The position numbers and the translations under genes are program-made. From Chitinophagales bacterium (lineage in GTDB: Bacteria > Bacteroidota > Bacteroidia > Chitinophagales > Saprospiraceae): a stretch of 7,725 nucleotides of DNA. Under the pieces are notes generated by a model. It was not told the DNA's origin. It saw nothing but the letters and a program-made list of their open reading frames with translations, and did not search any database. This document shows, piece after piece, positions 6,027 through 7,725 of this stretch (position 1 is its first letter; each line of letters opens with the position of its first letter). Location of the stretch: NCBI GenBank assembly GCA_013297575.1, contig JAAFHO010000253.1, positions 1 through 7,725 on the forward strand, read 5' to 3'.

Positions 6027-7031
6027 ATGGCAAATGAACCACAGGGCAGTGAGGACAAGGTAATTGAAAAGGCACTCAGACCTAAACTCTTGGACGAGTT
6101 TCGGGGTCAACAAAAAATTGTGGATAATTTACAAATATTTATCCAAGCCGCCAAACAACGTGGCGATGCACTCGATCATGTCTTGCTGCATGGGCCGCCG
6201 GGTTTGGGTAAAACCACCTTGTCGCATATCGTAGCCAATGAATTAGAGGCATCTTTAAAAATGACCTCTGGGCCGGTATTGGAAAAAGCAGGTGATTTGG
6301 CAGGTATATTGACGAATCTGGAGCCAGGTGATGTGTTGTTTATTGACGAGATACACCGCCTCAATACCGTCGTGGAAGAATACCTCTATTCGGCTATGGA
6401 GGACTACCGGATTGATATTATGATTGATTCAGGCCCTAATGCGCGGAGTATTCAAATTAGCCTTAATCCCTTTACACTTGTGGGTGCAACTACACGTATG
6501 GGATTGCTTACTGCGCCGCTGCGCGCTCGTTTTGGAATTGCCTGCCATTTGGATTATTACGATGTACCCACTTTGGAGAATATTGTTAAACGCTCAGCAG
6601 AAATCCTTGGCGTACCCATTACTGACGAAGGTGCGCACGAAATAGCCCGCCGAAGCCGCGGAACACCTCGTATTGCCAACGCCTTACTCCGTCGTATTCG
6701 CGATTTTGCTCAAATTAAAGGTACGGGTATTGTCGATCGGGATATTGCAAGGATTGGCCTCGCAGCGTTGGACGTAGATGAACATGGGTTGGACGATATG
6801 GACAATCGTATTTTGAATGCCATTATTCACAAATTTAAAGGTGGGCCTGTGGGTTTAACAACCATCGGTACAGCAGTAGGGGAGGAGTCGGGTACTATTG
6901 AGGAAGTACATGAACCATTCCTTATTATGGAAGGTTATATCCAACGTTCACCGCGTGGCCGAATTGCGACAGACAAAGCTTATAAACATATAGGTGCTGT
7001 ACCGCCACGTAGAGATGGAACCTTGTTTTAA
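6027..7031 (+). CDS. ruvB: Holliday junction branch migration ATPase RuvB
   Basis: RuvB is the AAA+ hexameric motor that, with RuvA, drives branch migration of Holliday junctions before RuvC cleaves them. From the ATG at 6027 the product is 334 residues, the normal family length. A TTG at 6015 would add only four residues (MSKE), so the ATG is preferred, though the TTG cannot be ruled out. Visible motifs are LRPKLLDEFRGQ (17-28), Walker A GPPGLGKT (56-63), Walker B with FIDEIHRL (105-112), sensor 1 GATTR (153-157), and the arginine-finger region APLRARFG (163-170). The C-terminal winged-helix DNA-binding domain includes EGYIQRSPRGRIAT. Nothing is missing or altered. The paaD gene begins 2 bp after the stop. 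No ruvA or ruvC is in the window, and no SOS box is recognised upstream. Confidence 0.97.
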   Translation: MANEPQGSEDKVIEKALRPKLLDEFRGQQKIVDNLQIFIQAAKQRGDALDHVLLHGPPGLGKTTLSHIVANELEASLKMTSGPVLEKAGDLAGILTNLEPGDVLFIDEIHRLNTVVEEYLYSAMEDYRIDIMIDSGPNARSIQISLNPFTLVGATTRMGLLTAPLRARFGIACHLDYYDVPTLENIVKRSAEILGVPITDEGAHEIARRSRGTPRIANALLRRIRDFAQIKGTGIVDRDIARIGLAALDVDEHGLDDMDNRILNAIIHKFKGGPVGLTTIGTAVGEESGTIEEVHEPFLIMEGYIQRSPRGRIATDKAYKHIGAVPPRRDGTLF

Positions 7032-7033
7032 CG

Positions 7034-7513
7034 ATGGAAAATATCGACGATTTATTAGATACTGTTTACGATCCCGAAATTCCGGTTTTAACGATTCGGG
7101 ACTTGGGCATCTTACGCGCGGCTCACATAGAGGAGGATGGCACCGTAGAAGTTACGATTACGCCAACTTATAGCGGATGTCCTGCAATGGGTACGATAGA
7201 AATTAATATCAGAGCAACCTTACAAGAGGCTGGTTATGAGCGTGTTGTAGTAAAATCTGTACTAAGCCCTGCTTGGACTACCGAGTGGATGACGGAGGAG
7301 GGAAAAATCAAACTACGCCAGTTTGGGATTGTGCCTCCTGAAAATGCATCCATGGATAAGAAGGCTTTGATGGGCGAAAAAAGGATTTTGGAGTGCCCGC
7401 AATGTAAATCTAAAAACACCGAAATGATTGCTCAATTTGCTTCTACTTCCTGCAAGGCTATGTTCCGTTGCTTGGACTGTTTGGAGCCTTTTGATTATTT
7501 TAAATGCCATTGA
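7034..7513 (+). CDS. paaD: Phenylacetyl-CoA epoxidase-associated protein PaaD (MIP18-like domain plus zinc ribbon)
   Basis: The 159 residues have two parts. The first 100 or so are a MIP18/DUF59 domain: VYDPEIPVLTIRDLGIL (11-27), then TPTYSGCPAM (43-52) with the conserved Cys49. LSPAWTTEWMTEEG (77-90) follows, a stretch typical of PaaD rather than of SufT or other DUF59 proteins. The C-terminal part is a zinc ribbon with Cys121/Cys124 (CPQC) and Cys146/Cys149 (CLDC), plus Cys140 in STSCKAMFRC and the closing EPFDYFKCH that is usual for PaaD. PaaD is needed for the PaaABC(D)E monooxygenase that forms the ring-1,2-epoxide of phenylacetyl-CoA, and is thought to help mature its iron or iron-sulfur parts. 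The gene starts 2 bp after ruvB and is followed 13 bp later by an M24-type gene. No other paa gene is visible. Confidence 0.92.
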   Translation: MENIDDLLDTVYDPEIPVLTIRDLGILRAAHIEEDGTVEVTITPTYSGCPAMGTIEINIRATLQEAGYERVVVKSVLSPAWTTEWMTEEGKIKLRQFGIVPPENASMDKKALMGEKRILECPQCKSKNTEMIAQFASTSCKAMFRCLDCLEPFDYFKCH

Positions 7514-7526
7514 TACTAACTTAATT

Positions 7527-7725
7527 ATGCAAGATATTCAACTATCTCAAGTGCACCTCCCCGATTTTGGGATGCCGACGACAGAACCCGTTTTGACCGA
7601 AAAAATCTATGCTGAACGGCTCGCGCGCCTGCGTACGTGTATGTCACGCGAGGCAATGGATATGCTGATTGTCTATGGTGATCGCGAACATAGCGCAAAT
7701 ATTACGTACCTCTGTGGCTACGATC
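7527..7725 (+). CDS. Creatinase/Xaa-Pro aminopeptidase-like (M24) protein, 3' end cut off
   Basis: A frame opens at the ATG at 7527 and stays open to the right edge: 66 full codons plus one base. The visible part looks like the N-terminal creatinase-like domain of M24 proteins, with a helix EKIYAERLARLRTCMSRE followed by a strand and the stretch YGDREHSANITYLCGYD (50-66). That stretch resembles the DREHxANxxYLTGYDPRFEE region I know from Xaa-Pro aminopeptidase family proteins. The metal-binding pita-bread domain would lie downstream and is not visible, so catalysis (proline-specific dipeptide or related hydrolysis) cannot be confirmed. It starts 13 bp after the paaD stop and probably belongs to the ruvB-paaD operon. 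Base use here is richer in G and C than in the genes on the left. Confidence 0.72.
   Translation, partial: MQDIQLSQVHLPDFGMPTTEPVLTEKIYAERLARLRTCMSREAMDMLIVYGDREHSANITYLCGYD

Noticed and set aside
7234..7510. Two overlapping minus-strand open frames inside paaD
   Set aside because: They are antisense to the zinc-ribbon region of a recognised protein; neither has a leader or motif.
1..7725. A hidden mobile element, defence island or phage segment
   Set aside because: No transposase, integrase, terminal repeats, tRNA-linked site or defence-type domain is seen; the gene content is housekeeping plus envelope proteins.

Overview
The window looks like ordinary chromosome from a member of the Bacteroidota, probably a Saprospiria- or Chitinophagia-like lineage (inference). 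The evidence is an LptE lipoprotein of the Bacteroidota type, several short lipoprotein signal peptides, no clear Shine-Dalgarno sequences ahead of starts, A/T-rich leaders, and TAnnTTTG (-7 type) promoter elements in both divergent intergenic gaps. No rRNA, tRNA, CRISPR, insertion sequence or phage gene is visible.

Layout: (1) Bases 2-1869, plus strand: the 3' part of an unrecognised protein that runs off the left edge, then the LPS-assembly lipoprotein LptE, then a small four-helix membrane protein. (2) Bases 1879-3892, minus strand, reading right to left: a coiled-coil lipoprotein, a 95-bp gap holding a long imperfect inverted repeat, a DUF58 (von Willebrand A-like) protein, and a rhodanese-domain lipoprotein whose ATG shares one base with the DUF58 stop. 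(3) Bases 3893-4042: a divergent promoter gap. (4) Bases 4043-5203, plus strand: folK and a deoxynucleoside kinase, 6 bp apart. (5) Bases 5145-5873, minus strand: a seven-helix membrane protein whose 3' end overlaps the kinase gene by 59 bp, tail to tail. (6) Bases 5874-6026: a second divergent promoter gap. (7) Bases 6027-7725, plus strand: ruvB, paaD and the start of a creatinase/Xaa-Pro aminopeptidase-like (M24) gene, tightly packed and probably one operon.

Functionally this is a patchwork of short housekeeping operons: envelope biogenesis (LptE), folate and nucleotide salvage (FolK, dNK), recombination (RuvB), and iron-sulfur or oxygenase maturation (PaaD). Between them lie envelope proteins of unknown role. 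I see no clear novel defence or mobile system. The items most worth a second look are the 60-bp inverted repeat ahead of the DUF58 gene, the seven-helix protein with Ser/His/Asp residues reminiscent of ceramidase-like hydrolases, paaD sitting beside ruvB instead of visible paaABC, and the DUF58-rhodanese lipoprotein pair. Several starts were revised: 1384, 3892 and 6027 are preferred over upstream TTG/GTG codons, and the rhodanese gene has a plausible internal GTG start at 2262.
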